Part shown: in pieces, positions 50,866 to 61,504 of the stretch | Numbering within the stretch: the stretch's first letter is position 1 | Layout: each line of letters begins with the position of its first letter | From: Streptomyces sp. M41(2017) | GTDB lineage: Bacteria > Actinomycetota > Actinomycetes > Streptomycetales > Streptomycetaceae | DNA length: 64,000 bases | Assembly: GCF_002078175.1 (NCBI RefSeq) | Contig: NZ_MWFK01000001.1 | Span: forward strand, 2,294,001 to 2,358,000 | Direction of reading: 5' to 3' | The notes under the pieces: model-generated | What the model was told of the DNA's origin: nothing | The model's database searches: none | Seen by the model: only the letters and a program-made list of their open reading frames with translations | Position numbers and translations under genes: made by a program

Positions 50866-51692
50866 CCGACGCAGCCGCCCTCCCCGGTCAGCCCCGAGGT
50901 GGCGTCCTCTCGGGCTCCGCCACCGCGCGCGCGGTGAACGTCCTCGCCCCCAACGCCTCCGCGATGACCCTGGACGGCACGAACACGTGGATCGTGTCCG
51001 AGCCGGACTCCGAGCTCGCGGTGGTCATCGACCCGGGGCCTCTGGACGACGGTCACCTGCGGAACGTGCTGGACACGGCCGAGAAGGCCGGCAAGCGCGT
51101 CGCGCTGACCCTCCTGACGCACGGGCACCCCGACCACGCCGAGGGCGCGGGACGGTTCGCCGAACTCACCGGCACGAAGGTGCGGGCGCTGGATCCGGCG
51201 CTGCGGCTGGGCGACGAGGGGCTCGCGGCGGGCGACGTGATCGGCCTCGGCGGGCTCGAACTCGTCGTCGTCGCCACCCCGGGGCACACCGCCGACTCGC
51301 TGTGCTTCCATCTCCCGGCCGATCAGGCCGTGCTGACCGGGGACACCGTCCTGGGCCGCGGGACGACCCTGGTGGCCCATCCCGACGGCCGCCTGGGCGA
51401 CTATCTCGACTCGCTGCGCCGGCTGCGGTCCCTCACGGTCGACGACGGCGTCCACACCGTGCTGCCCGGGCACGGGCCCGTGCTGGAGGACGCGCAGGGA
51501 GCGGTCGAGTTCTATCTCGCCCACCGAGCCCACCGGCTCGCCCAGGTGGAGACGGCGGTCGAGGACGGCCACCGCTCCCCGGAGGCGGTCGTCGCGCACG
51601 TCTACGCGGACGTCGACCGGTCCCTGTGGCCCGCCGCCGAACTCTCGGTCCGGGCGCAGATGGAGTACCTGCGCGAGCACGGGCTCATCTAG
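50862..51692 (+). CDS. MBL-fold metallo-hydrolase
   Basis: A 276-residue metallo-beta-lactamase-fold hydrolase. The metal site is LTHGHPDHAEGA (HXHXDH), ATPGHTADSLCF, LTGDTVLGRG and LPGHGPVLEDA. The C-terminal helical segment (HRLAQVETAVEDG; MEYLREHGLI) resembles LACTB2-type nucleases/thioesterases. Coupled to the NUDIX gene; the pair ends at an extremely strong terminator. The combination of a CoA-type NUDIX and an LACTB2-like protein suggests thioester or nucleotide housekeeping, which is inference. Confidence 0.92.
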   Translation: MTDAAALPGQPRGGVLSGSATARAVNVLAPNASAMTLDGTNTWIVSEPDSELAVVIDPGPLDDGHLRNVLDTAEKAGKRVALTLLTHGHPDHAEGAGRFAELTGTKVRALDPALRLGDEGLAAGDVIGLGGLELVVVATPGHTADSLCFHLPADQAVLTGDTVLGRGTTLVAHPDGRLGDYLDSLRRLRSLTVDDGVHTVLPGHGPVLEDAQGAVEFYLAHRAHRLAQVETAVEDGHRSPEAVVAHVYADVDRSLWPAAELSVRAQMEYLREHGLI

Positions 51693-51702
51693 AGCGGCAC
51701 CG

Positions 51703-51749
51703 ACGCCGACGGGGCCCGGTCTCGGGAGGAGACCGGGCCCCGTCGGCGT
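51703..51749. terminator. Very strong terminator between MBL and crp
   Basis: A perfect 21-bp stem (51703-51723 with 51729-51749) and a 5-base loop GGGAG, the longest perfect stem in the window. It serves convergent genes. Confidence 0.95.
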
Positions 51750-51762
51750 ACGGGCGAAGGTG

Positions 51763-52437
51763 TCAGCGCGAGCGCTTGGCGAGCCGCTCGACGTCGAGCA
51801 GGATCACCGCGCGGGCCTCCAGACGGAGCCAGCCACGGCCCGCGAAGTCGGCGAGCGCCTTGTTGACGGTCTCCCGGGAGGCGCCGACCAACTGGGCCAA
51901 CTCCTCCTGCGTGAGGTCGTGCACCACGTGGATGCCCTCTTCCGACTGCACGCCGAAGCGGCGCGAGAGGTCGAGGAGGGCGCGTGCGACACGGCCGGGC
52001 ACGTCCGAGAAGACCAGGTCGGACATCTGGTCGTTGGTCTTGCGCAGACGCCGGGCGACAGCGCGCAGCAGGGCGGCGGCCACCTCGGGGCGTGCGTTGA
52101 GCCAGGGCTGGAGGTCGCCGTGGCCGAGGCCGAGCAGCTTGACCTCGGTGAGGGCGCTGGCGGTCGCCGTACGCGGGCCCGGGTCGAACAGCGACAGCTC
52201 GCCGATCAGCTCACCGGGGCCGAGAACGGCCAGCATGTTCTCGCGTCCGTCGGGGGAGGTGCGATGCAGCTTCACCTTGCCCTCGGTGACCACGTACAGG
52301 CGGTCTCCGGGGTCCCCTTCATGGAAGAGAGCATCGCCGCGCGCGAGCGTCACCTCACTCATGGAGGCGCGGAGCTCCGCGGCCTGCTCGTCATCGAGCG
52401 CCGCGAAGAGCGGGGCGCGCCGCAGAACGTCGTCCAC
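51763..52437 (-). CDS. crp: Cyclic-AMP receptor protein
   Basis: A 224-residue Crp/Fnr global regulator that in streptomycetes controls germination and antibiotic genes. The cNMP domain (about 10-115) has FHEGDPGDRLYVVTEGKVKL and the phosphate cassette GELIGELSLFDPGPRTATA. The dimer helix is followed by the helix-turn-helix: DLTQEELAQLVGASRETVNK. The GTG at 52437 is chosen because AAGGAG precedes it and this gives the conserved 224-residue length; upstream frame is leader. It is divergent from nth and ends at the 21-bp hairpin. Confidence 0.96.
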   Translation of the reverse strand: MDDVLRRAPLFAALDDEQAAELRASMSEVTLARGDALFHEGDPGDRLYVVTEGKVKLHRTSPDGRENMLAVLGPGELIGELSLFDPGPRTATASALTEVKLLGLGHGDLQPWLNARPEVAAALLRAVARRLRKTNDQMSDLVFSDVPGRVARALLDLSRRFGVQSEEGIHVVHDLTQEELAQLVGASRETVNKALADFAGRGWLRLEARAVILLDVERLAKRSR

Positions 52438-52632
52438 GAGTTCTCTCCTTGTCGACCTGCTCAGGGGATCTTGTTCCCCCTTGGTACCAGGGGACCGTGT
52501 TCCCCATCTTGCCGGACGGTCCAAACAGTGTGATCAGTCACAAGTCTGCCGCACTGGCGTCCCAACGAGTGCGGCAGGGGGCCAATTGGGGGCCGATCTT
52601 CAGGGTCCGGGGCGGATGTCGGTGCCGGGCTC

Positions 52633-52638
52633 TAGGCT
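52633..52638 (+). promoter_or_regulatory. nth: -10 of nth, leaderless
   Basis: TAGGCT ends 6 bases before the GTG at 52645. Confidence 0.6.
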
Positions 52639-52644
52639 GGCCGG

Positions 52645-53895
52645 GTGTCCAAATCGCCGGTGAGAGCACAGGCCAAGGGGGCTGGGCGGATGGTTGTACG
52701 TCGCGATTCCGCTGTGGGCGAACAGGTCCCCGACGGAACCAAAGAGCCGACAAAAGCGGCAGGCTCGACACCGGCGAAAGAGGCCGTCAAGAAGGTGACG
52801 GCCACCAAGGCGGCCTCCAAGAAGGCGGTCTCCAAGAAGGGTGCTCCTGTGGAGGATGTCTCCGGGAAGGCCGCTCCCGCGCGGAGCGCCACCGGCAAGA
52901 AGGCCGCGTCTCCGGCGGCCGCCGCCAAGAAGGCCGTAGCCAAGAAGGCCGCGCCCGCCAAAGCCGCGGCCAAGAAGTCGGCGCCCGCGAAGGCCGCGGC
53001 CAAGAAGACGGCGCCCGCGAAGGCCGCGGCCAAGAAGTCGGCGCCCGTGAAGACCGCGGCCAAACAGACCGCCGTGAAGAAGGCCCCGCCCGGCCAGGCC
53101 GCCGTCGCCGAGCCGCCGCGCGACGAGTCGCACACCGCTCTCGTCCGCCGGGCGCGCAGGATCAACCGCGAGCTCGCCGAGGTGTATCCGTACGCCCACC
53201 CGGAGCTGGACTTCCAGAACCCCTTCCAGCTGATCGTGGCCACGGTGCTGTCCGCGCAGACCACCGACCTCCGGGTGAACCAGACGACCCCGGCGCTCTT
53301 CGCCAAGTACCCGACCCCCGAGGACCTCGCCGAGGCCAACGTCGAGGAGGTCGAGGAGATCCTGCGCCCGACCGGGTTCTTCCGGGCCAAGACCAAGTCG
53401 GTCATAGGGCTCTCCAAGGCCCTCCGGGACGACTTCGGGGGCGAGGTGCCCGGACGCCTCGAAGACCTCGTCAAGCTGCCCGGAGTGGGCCGCAAGACAG
53501 CCTTCGTGGTGCTCGGCAACGCGTTCGGGCGACCCGGCATCACGGTGGACACCCACTTCCAGCGGCTGGTGCGGCGCTGGAAGTGGACCGAGCAGACCGA
53601 GCCGGACAAGATCGAGGCGGCCGTCGGCGCGCTCTTCCCGAAGAGCGAGTGGACGATGCTGTCGCACCACGTGATCTTCCACGGACGCCGCATCTGCCAT
53701 GCTCGCAAGCCGGCCTGCGGCGCCTGCCCCATCGCCCCGCTCTGCCCGGCGTACGGGGAGGGCGAGACCGATCCGGAGAAGGCCAGGAAGCTCCTGAAGT
53801 ACGAGAAGGGCGGCTTCCCCGGCCAGCGGCTCGACCCCCCGCAGTCCTATCTGGACGCGGGAGGCATCCCCGCACCCCCACTGGGCGCCGGATGA
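52645..53895 (+). CDS. nth: Endonuclease III with histone-H1-like N-terminal tail
   Basis: A base-excision repair glycosylase/AP lyase for oxidised pyrimidines. The enzyme domain (about 160-400) is complete: [15 protein letters not shown], helix-hairpin-helix LPGVGRKTA with catalytic K284, VDTHFQRL with D302 (18 residues apart as in E. coli), and the four-cysteine iron-sulfur loop CX6CX2CX5C ([17 protein letters not shown]). The first 150 residues are unusual: Lys/Ala/Pro-rich [14 protein letters not shown] repeats like the tails of actinobacterial HU or histone H1. Leaderless GTG start. The tail is encoded by three 30-bp repeats. Confidence 0.95.
   Translation: MSKSPVRAQAKGAGRMVVRRDSAVGEQVPDGTKEPTKAAGSTPAKEAVKKVTATKAASKKAVSKKGAPVEDVSGKAAPARSATGKKAASPAAAAKKAVAKKAAPAKAAAKKSAPAKAAAKKTAPAKAAAKKSAPVKTAAKQTAVKKAPPGQAAVAEPPRDESHTALVRRARRINRELAEVYPYAHPELDFQNPFQLIVATVLSAQTTDLRVNQTTPALFAKYPTPEDLAEANVEEVEEILRPTGFFRAKTKSVIGLSKALRDDFGGEVPGRLEDLVKLPGVGRKTAFVVLGNAFGRPGITVDTHFQRLVRRWKWTEQTEPDKIEAAVGALFPKSEWTMLSHHVIFHGRRICHARKPACGACPIAPLCPAYGEGETDPEKARKLLKYEKGGFPGQRLDPPQSYLDAGGIPAPPLGAG
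52963..53052 (+). repeat. Three tandem 30-bp repeats encoding the nth tail
   Basis: Units 52963-52992, 52993-53022 and 53023-53052 begin GCCGCGGCCAAGAAG and encode the ten-residue block [10 protein letters not shown]. Copies differ at a few positions. Changes in copy number keep the frame. Confidence 0.95.
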
Positions 53896-53947
53896 CGGAA
53901 CGAACACGGCCCCGGCGGGCGTTGGGAACAGCAGAACGGGGGTGGCG

Positions 53948-54661
53948 ATGACGCGCACGGGCAACACACGGGACGCGAGCAACACGCAGGGCGGACAGGT
54001 GCAGGTCTCCAGGGACGGGCTGCCCGACTGGCTGGATCCGGTCGCGCACGCCGCGGAGACGGTCGAACCGCTCCAGCTGAGCCGCTTCCTGCCGCCGACG
54101 AACGGCACGGGGCGCCAGTCCGCCGTGCTCATCCTGTTCGGCGAGGGCGCGCGCGGCCCGGAGCTGCTCCTCATGGAGCGCGCCGGCACCCTCAGATCGC
54201 ACGCCGGGCAGCCGTCGTTCCCCGGCGGCGCCCTCGACCCCGAGGACGGCGACCCGGCGGGCGAGGGCCCGTTGCGCGCCGCCCTGCGCGAGGCGGAGGA
54301 GGAGACGGGCCTCGACCCGAGCGGTGTCCAGCTCTTCGGCGTCCTGCCCAAGCTCTACATCCCGGTGAGCCACTTCGTGGTGACTCCGGTGCTCGGATGG
54401 TGGCGCCGGCCGACGCCGGTCGGAGTCGTCGACCCGGGCGAGACGGCCCGCGTCTTCACGGTCCCCGTGGCGGATCTCACGGACCCGGCCAACCGTGCGA
54501 CCACCGTGCACCCCAGCGGACACCGAGGCCCCGCATTTCTGGTCGAATCGGCCCTGGTCTGGGGCTTCACGGCCGGAGTGATCGACAAGATCCTGCACTA
54601 CGCGGGCTGGGAGCGCCCGTGGGACCGCGAGAAGCAGGTCCCGCTCGACTGGCGCGCATGA
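53948..54661 (+). CDS. NUDIX CoA pyrophosphatase
   Basis: A 237-residue NUDIX hydrolase of the CoA-pyrophosphatase (NUDT7/PcD1) type. The CoA signature LLMERAGTLRSHAGQPSFPG leads into the NUDIX box GGALDPEDGD...AALREAEEETGL. Expected reaction: CoA to 4'-phosphopantetheine and 3',5'-ADP. The ATG at 53948 is preferred over a GTG six bases earlier because GGGGGTGG gives better spacing. It lies 52 bases after nth and 13 bases before the protease gene, probably one operon. Confidence 0.92.
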   Translation: MTRTGNTRDASNTQGGQVQVSRDGLPDWLDPVAHAAETVEPLQLSRFLPPTNGTGRQSAVLILFGEGARGPELLLMERAGTLRSHAGQPSFPGGALDPEDGDPAGEGPLRAALREAEEETGLDPSGVQLFGVLPKLYIPVSHFVVTPVLGWWRRPTPVGVVDPGETARVFTVPVADLTDPANRATTVHPSGHRGPAFLVESALVWGFTAGVIDKILHYAGWERPWDREKQVPLDWRA

Positions 54662-54674
54662 CAAGGTGACCTCC

Positions 54675-55874
54675 GTGAATGTGCTGGACATCCTGTTGCT
54701 GGTCGCCGCCGTGTGGTTCGCGATCGTGGGCTATCGCCAGGGCTTCGTCGTCGGCATCCTGTCGGTGATCGGCTTCCTGGGCGGCGGCCTCGTCGCCGTC
54801 TATCTCCTCCCGGTGATCTGGGGCTGGGCGACCGAGGACAGCAAGGTGAGCACGAGCGCGGCCGTCGTCGCGGTGGTCGTCGTCATCGTCTGCGCCTCCG
54901 TCGGCCAGGCGCTCACCACCCACCTCGGCAACAAGCTCCGCCGGTACATCACCTGGTCCCCGGCCCGCGCCCTGGACGCGACGGGCGGCGCCCTCGTGAA
55001 CGTCCTGGCGATGCTCCTGGTGGCCTGGCTGATCGGCTCGGCCCTCGCGGGCACGACGCTGCCGACGCTCGGCAAGGAGGTCCGCAGCTCCAAGGTGCTC
55101 CTCGGCGTGTCGCGGGCGCTGCCCTCGCAGGCCAACACCTGGTTCGCCGACTTCTCCTCGGTCCTCGCGCAGAACGGCTTCCCGCAGGTCTTCAGCCCCT
55201 TCGCCAACGAACCCATCACAGAGGTCCGGCCGCCGGATCCCGCGCTCGCCGCCAGCCCCGTCGCCGCCCGCTCGCAGCGCTCCATCGTCAAGGTGATGGG
55301 AACCGCCCAGAGCTGCGGCAAGGTCCTCGAAGGCACCGGATTCGTCTTCGGCGACCGCCGGGTGATGACCAACGCCCACGTGGTCGGCGGGGTCGACGAG
55401 CCGACGGTCCAGATAGGCGGCGAGGGCCGGAAGTACGAGGCCAAGGTCGTCCTGTACGACTGGGAGCGCGACATCGCCGTCCTCGACGTGCCGGACCTGA
55501 AGGCGCCCGCGCTGCGGTTCAGCACCGAGGACGCGAGCAGCGGGGACAGCGCGATCGTGGCGGGCTTCCCGCAGAACGGCTCGTACAACGTGCAGCCGGC
55601 GCGGGTGCGGGGCCGCATCACGGCCAACGGGCCGGACATCTACCACCGCAAGACGGTGCGCCGTGACGTGTACTCGCTGTACGCGACGGTCCGGCAGGGC
55701 AACTCCGGCGGACCTCTGCTGACACCCGAGGGCAAGGTGTACGGAGTGGTCTTCGCGAAGTCGCTCGACGACGCCGACACCGGCTACGCGCTCACCGCGG
55801 ACGAGATCCAGAAGGACATCGCCAAGGGGCGGACGGCCAATCAGCAGGTGGACAGCGACAGCTGCGCGCTCTGA
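54675..55874 (+). CDS. MarP-like membrane serine protease
   Basis: A 399-residue protein like mycobacterial MarP, a periplasmic protease for acid and oxidative stress. Four CvpA-like membrane helices (about 5-125) precede a chymotrypsin-fold domain with H235 in MTNAHVVGG, D266 in WERDIAVLDV and S344 in RQGNSGGPLL. A possible disulfide joins SCGKVLEG and the C-terminal SCAL, as in MarP. The GTG at 54675 follows AAGGTGA; a GTG at 54666 is the alternative. It is the last gene of the nth-NUDIX-protease cluster. Confidence 0.93.
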   Translation: MNVLDILLLVAAVWFAIVGYRQGFVVGILSVIGFLGGGLVAVYLLPVIWGWATEDSKVSTSAAVVAVVVVIVCASVGQALTTHLGNKLRRYITWSPARALDATGGALVNVLAMLLVAWLIGSALAGTTLPTLGKEVRSSKVLLGVSRALPSQANTWFADFSSVLAQNGFPQVFSPFANEPITEVRPPDPALAASPVAARSQRSIVKVMGTAQSCGKVLEGTGFVFGDRRVMTNAHVVGGVDEPTVQIGGEGRKYEAKVVLYDWERDIAVLDVPDLKAPALRFSTEDASSGDSAIVAGFPQNGSYNVQPARVRGRITANGPDIYHRKTVRRDVYSLYATVRQGNSGGPLLTPEGKVYGVVFAKSLDDADTGYALTADEIQKDIAKGRTANQQVDSDSCAL

Positions 55875-56231
55875 CCGAGGGCTGGGGCGTCAGCCGCGGG
55901 GATGGCGGAGCCGTACCGAGACCCAGCGGGCCCGGCGGCGCAGAATGTGCGGAATCCCCACGCGAGGATCGGCACCCGTCAGCTGCGGGGTGCCCCTCTG
56001 ATGGGAGCTCAGACCCGAGGCCGAGCGGCGATTGCGTGCTGCGTCACTGTAGTCGTGCGTCCAGCCCATACCCCGACGTCTGCCCGGGCCCCAAGGTCCA
56101 TAACCTCGCCCGGAGCCCCCAATTGGCCTATGCGGCAGGCAATTGGCTGTTCGAGGAACAGGTGTTCACCGTCCGCCCGCAGAGGAGGGATACGGGCCGT
56201 GTTCGGACGGTTTCGGAGGGCTGATCGAGGG
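55875..56231. other. Convergent gap before the epoxide hydrolase
   Basis: A 357-bp gap with lower GC than its neighbours in the middle. CAATTGGC, itself nearly palindromic, occurs twice 20 bp apart (56120-56127 and 56140-56147). A 62-codon frame at 56036-56224 lacks a ribosome site and normal third-position bias; I do not call it. No clear terminator is seen. Confidence 0.5.
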
Positions 56232-57182
56232 TCACCGATCGGGTTCGGGATCCTTCAGCCAGTTGATCAGTTCGGTGGAGAACGCGACCGGATCCTCCTC
56301 GTGCGGGAAGTGCCCGAGCCCGTCGAACAGACGCCAGCGGTAGGGCGCTTCGACGTACTGGCCCGAGCCGGCCGCACTGCGGGTGCGCATCACCGGATCG
56401 AGCGAGCCGTGCAGATGCAGGGTCGGCACCCGCACCGGCCGCTTCATGCGCCGGTTGAACTGGATGCCGTCCGGGCGGGCCATGGAGCGCACCATCCAGC
56501 GGTACGGCTCGACGGAGCAGTGCGCGGTCGACGGGATGCACATGGCCCGGCGGTAGGTGTTCACGGCGTCGTCGTCCGGCTGCCGCGGCCCCGACCATTC
56601 CCGGACCAGACGGCCCACCAGGGCGCCCTCGTCCGCCACCAGTTGGCGCTCGGGGATCCAGGGTCGCTGGAACCCCCAGATGTAGGAGCCCGCCGCGCTC
56701 TGCCGGACGTCGGAGAGCATCGCGGACCGCCAGCGGCGCGGATGCGGCATGGACGACACGGCGAGCCGGCGCACCAGCTTGGGCCGCATGACGGCCGCGG
56801 TCCACGCCAGGTAGCCGCCCAGGTCGTGCCCGACCAGCGCGGCGTCGGGCTCGCCCAGGGACCGGATGACCCCGGTGATGTCGAGGGCGAGGTTGGCGGG
56901 GTCGTAGCCGCGCGGGGTGCGGTCGCTGCCGCCGACACCCCGCAGGTCCATGGCGACCGCCCGGAACCCGGCGTCGGCGAGCTCTCCCAGCTGGTGCCGC
57001 CACGTCCACCAGAACTGCGGGAAGCCGTGCAGCAGCAGGACGAGCGGCCCGTCGCCGACCTCGGCGATGTGGAAGCGCGCGCCGTTGGCGGCCACGTCCC
57101 GATGGGTCACCGCGCGTCCGCCGGGGAGGTCGATCCGAACGGCGGAAGCGGGTTGGGCCGAAGGTGTGGCGGGGTCCGTCAT
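56232..57182 (-). CDS. Alpha/beta hydrolase, epoxide hydrolase type
   Basis: A 316-residue alpha/beta hydrolase. LLLHGFPQFWWTWRHQL carries the HGXP oxyanion motif, and the nucleophile elbow GHDLGGYLAW has Asp instead of Ser, the mark of epoxide hydrolases and haloalkane dehalogenases. A cap domain with tyrosine-containing segments (GSYIWGF; VNTYRRAM) and DGLGHFPHEE with the catalytic His support an epoxide hydrolase. The ATG overlaps the upstream holin-like gene's stop (ATGA). No obvious substrate pathway is nearby. Confidence 0.92.
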   Translation of the reverse strand: MTDPATPSAQPASAVRIDLPGGRAVTHRDVAANGARFHIAEVGDGPLVLLLHGFPQFWWTWRHQLGELADAGFRAVAMDLRGVGGSDRTPRGYDPANLALDITGVIRSLGEPDAALVGHDLGGYLAWTAAVMRPKLVRRLAVSSMPHPRRWRSAMLSDVRQSAAGSYIWGFQRPWIPERQLVADEGALVGRLVREWSGPRQPDDDAVNTYRRAMCIPSTAHCSVEPYRWMVRSMARPDGIQFNRRMKRPVRVPTLHLHGSLDPVMRTRSAAGSGQYVEAPYRWRLFDGLGHFPHEEDPVAFSTELINWLKDPEPDR

Positions 57183-57655
57183 GAGGACGAGCGTGCCACA
57201 GCCTTGACGGCGTCCTCGACCGGCACGGGCCGGGGGTGCGGCTTGGCGTTCGGCAGGACACCCGCCGTCTCCTTCACGGAGGCGGCCACCTTCTGCGGGC
57301 CCTGGCTCTTCTTGACCTTCTTCGCGAAGAACAGACCGATCAGCGCGAGAACGGCCGCGACCAGTACGTTCGCCGCGAACGACAGCAGGAAGCAGATCGC
57401 GAGGTTCCAGTCGCTCCAGGTCCGGATGCCGTAGGCGAGGGCGAAGCTGAGCATCGGCAAGGAGAAGATCAGCACCCCGATGGCCGCCGAGAACGCGCCG
57501 CCACTGGCAGCGCCGCGCTTGACGTCCTGCTTGAGCTGCGCCTTCGCCAGCGCGATCTCGTCGTGCACCAGCGCGGACATCTCGGTCGTCGCCGAGGCGA
57601 ACAGCTGGCCGATGCTGCGTTCGGCGCCGACCGGGCTGCCGTCGGGTGCACTCAT
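57179..57655 (-). CDS. Phage-holin-superfamily-like (Actinobacterial holin-X) protein
   Basis: A 158-residue membrane protein: a cytoplasmic helix (GQLFASATTEMSALVHDEIA), two membrane helices (about 58-78 and 85-110) and a basic tail with AKKVKKSQGPQK. It matches the putative Actinobacterial holin-X family, which is named from profile similarity rather than any phage link. No lysis genes are present. GAGGGAG precedes the ATG. It sits between nhaA (43 bases) and the coupled epoxide hydrolase, so the three are probably one operon. Confidence 0.85.
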   Translation of the reverse strand: MSAPDGSPVGAERSIGQLFASATTEMSALVHDEIALAKAQLKQDVKRGAASGGAFSAAIGVLIFSLPMLSFALAYGIRTWSDWNLAICFLLSFAANVLVAAVLALIGLFFAKKVKKSQGPQKVAASVKETAGVLPNAKPHPRPVPVEDAVKAVARSSS

Positions 57656-57698
57656 CGCGATCTCCCTCTTCTGCATGTGTTTGTGCCGTCCTGTCAGA

Positions 57699-59093
57699 TC
57701 ATGCCGGACGGTCGTTCCCCTCGCCTGCCCCACCCGCCACTTCGGCAAGCCTGCGGTGTTCCGCGGCCTTCCGCTCGTAGATCTCGGCCATGCGCAGGTG
57801 GTACGCCGGGTTGTCCTGTTCGTAGATGTCGGGGATGCCGTCGAGGTCCTCGTCGCGCTCCTCCGCCTCGCACAGCGCACGGTACTTGGCGTTCCTTATC
57901 TTCAGGAGCGCCGTGGCGAGCACGGCCGCGATGAGCGAGCCGATCAGTACGGCCGCCTTCGTCTCGTCGGTGAGGGAGGTGTTGCCGACGAACGCGAGTT
58001 CGCCGATGAGCAGCGAGACGGTGAAGCCGATGCCGGCGAGGGTGGCGACGGCGGCGACGTCGGCCCATTCGAGTTCGTCACTGAGCGAGGCCCGGGTGAA
58101 CCGGGCCGTCAGCCACGTACCGCCGAAGATGCCGATGGCCTTGCCGACGACGAGTCCGAGCACGACGCCCAAGGTCTCGGGCCGGGTGAAGACGTCGCCG
58201 ATGGCTCCGCCGGAGATCGAGACGCCCGCGCTGAACAGGGCGAACAGGGGGACTGCCAGGCCTGCCGACACCGGGCGCACCAGGTGTTCGATGTGCTCGC
58301 CGGGGGAGTGGTCCTCGCCTTCGAGCGGGTGACAGCGCAGCATCAGGCCCATCGCGACGCCGGCGATGGTGGCGTGGATGCCGCTGTTGTACATCAGCCC
58401 CCAGATGACGAGGGCGAGCGGGACATAGATGTACCAGCCGCGGACGCCCTTGCGCAGCAGCAGCCAGAAGACTCCGAGACCGACGACGGCCCCGCCGAGT
58501 GCCGGGAGGTTGATGGAGTCGGTGAAGAAGACGGCGATGATCAGGATCGCGAAGAGGTCGTCGACGACGGCGAGGGTGAGCAGGAAGGCGCGCAGCGCGG
58601 ACGGCAAAGACGTCCCGATGACGGCGAGTACGGCGAGCGCGAAGGCGATGTCCGTGGCGGTGGGGACGGCCCAGCCGTCGAGGGAGCCGCCGCCGACCAC
58701 GTTGGTCAGGGCGTAGACGACCGCGGGTACGGCCATGCCGCAGACCGCGGCGACCACGGGCAGCAGCGCGGCCTTGGGGTCGCGCAGGTCCCCGGCGACG
58801 AGTTCGCGCTTCAGCTCGATTCCGGCGACGAAGAAGAACACGGCGAGCAGGCCGTCGGCCGCCCAGTGCGCCACGGACAGGTCGAGTCCGAGGGCGGCGG
58901 GTCCGAAGTGGAAGTGCGAGACGCTCGCATAGCTGTCCTGCAGGGTGTTGGCCCAGATCAGCGCCGCGACCGCCGCGATCAGCAGGAGGACACCGCCGAC
59001 GGTCTCGGCGCGCAACGCGTCCGCGACGAAGTTGCGTTCGGGCAGGGACATCCGTCCGAAGAACTTACGGGCGGTGGTGCGGGGCGCGGTCAC
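57699..59093 (-). CDS. nhaA: Na+/H+ antiporter NhaA
   Basis: A 464-residue electrogenic sodium-proton antiporter with about twelve helices. Core motifs are GWAVPTATDIAFALAVLAVI (with the conserved Asp) and LLTLAVVDDLFAILIIAVFF with the ion-binding Asp pair; FVAGIELKRELVAG is also conserved. The C-terminus carries an extra 55-residue charged tail (EAEERDEDLDGIPDIYEQDN) absent from E. coli NhaA. The GTG at 59093 has GGAGG at 8 bases; earlier frame is non-coding. An inverted repeat lies about 100 bases upstream. Probably leads an operon with the holin-like and hydrolase genes. Confidence 0.95.
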   Translation of the reverse strand: MTAPRTTARKFFGRMSLPERNFVADALRAETVGGVLLLIAAVAALIWANTLQDSYASVSHFHFGPAALGLDLSVAHWAADGLLAVFFFVAGIELKRELVAGDLRDPKAALLPVVAAVCGMAVPAVVYALTNVVGGGSLDGWAVPTATDIAFALAVLAVIGTSLPSALRAFLLTLAVVDDLFAILIIAVFFTDSINLPALGGAVVGLGVFWLLLRKGVRGWYIYVPLALVIWGLMYNSGIHATIAGVAMGLMLRCHPLEGEDHSPGEHIEHLVRPVSAGLAVPLFALFSAGVSISGGAIGDVFTRPETLGVVLGLVVGKAIGIFGGTWLTARFTRASLSDELEWADVAAVATLAGIGFTVSLLIGELAFVGNTSLTDETKAAVLIGSLIAAVLATALLKIRNAKYRALCEAEERDEDLDGIPDIYEQDNPAYHLRMAEIYERKAAEHRRLAEVAGGAGEGNDRPA

Positions 59094-59189
59094 GGTGAGG
59101 ACCTCCGGTCGGCAGGCAGGACTGAGCACTCGCCGACCAGACTTCCCGGCACACCATGATGGATCTTGTCGCGTCTTTGACGTTTTACC

Positions 59190-59205
59190 TACGGTACCCA
59201 CCGTA
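59190..59205. promoter_or_regulatory. Inverted repeat in the nhaA upstream region
   Basis: TACGGT-ACCC-ACCGTA, perfect 6-bp arms, about 97 bases upstream of the nhaA start and close to a relatively AT-rich TTTGACGTTTTACC segment. Operator or promoter part. Confidence 0.45.
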
Positions 59206-59372
59206 CGGCCCGGGTCGGCACCGGGTGTCTTCACATTACGGGGAAATCGGACACGGACTGGCGTGACGCCGCGCTGGTACCCCTGATCGCGCTCAGGTAT
59301 CCGGAATCGAGCGGGTGGTGCTTCCGGTCGAGCCGAAGCCGCTCGAACGCGGCCGGAGGCGCCGGAAACCGC

Positions 59373-59417
59373 GGAGGGGTGGCGGAGTCCGGAAACCGGA
59401 TGCTCCGCCACCCCTCC
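59373..59417. terminator. acs terminator
   Basis: Perfect 15-bp stem GGAGGGGTGGCGGAG (59373-59387) with its complement (59403-59417). The loop holds a second small hairpin TCCGG-AAA-CCGGA. It lies 27 bases beyond the acs stop on the minus strand. Confidence 0.92.
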
Positions 59418-59444
59418 GGGCGGCCGTGCGGTAACGGTGCCGCG

Positions 59445-61403
<1,959 letters not shown>

Positions 61404-61475
61404 GACATCTCCCTTTCCCAGGGTGTCCGTTGTGTCCCAGGCCACAGCTCATCAGACCGGGGGGCCCGATGACAA

Positions 61476-61504
61476 GGGTCGACCCCAAATTGGTTTAGAC
61501 CTAT
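61476..61504. promoter_or_regulatory. Candidate DasR (dre) site and adjoining palindrome upstream of acs
   Basis: ATTGGTTTAGACCTAT (61489-61504) resembles the dre consensus ACTGGTCTAGACCACT, with the central TGGT and TAGACC kept. A perfect 10-bp palindrome GGGTCGACCC (61476-61485) lies next to it. The distance to the acs start is about 75-100 bases. A possible -35 TTGTCA on the minus strand lies between the palindrome and the gene. Confidence 0.5.

Noticed and set aside
56036..56224. 62-codon small gene candidate
   Set aside because: No ribosome site, no leaderless -10, unusual codon use and no family resemblance.
57179..57655. Prophage remnant suggested by the holin-like name
   Set aside because: The family is chromosomal and widespread in actinobacteria; no other phage gene is present.
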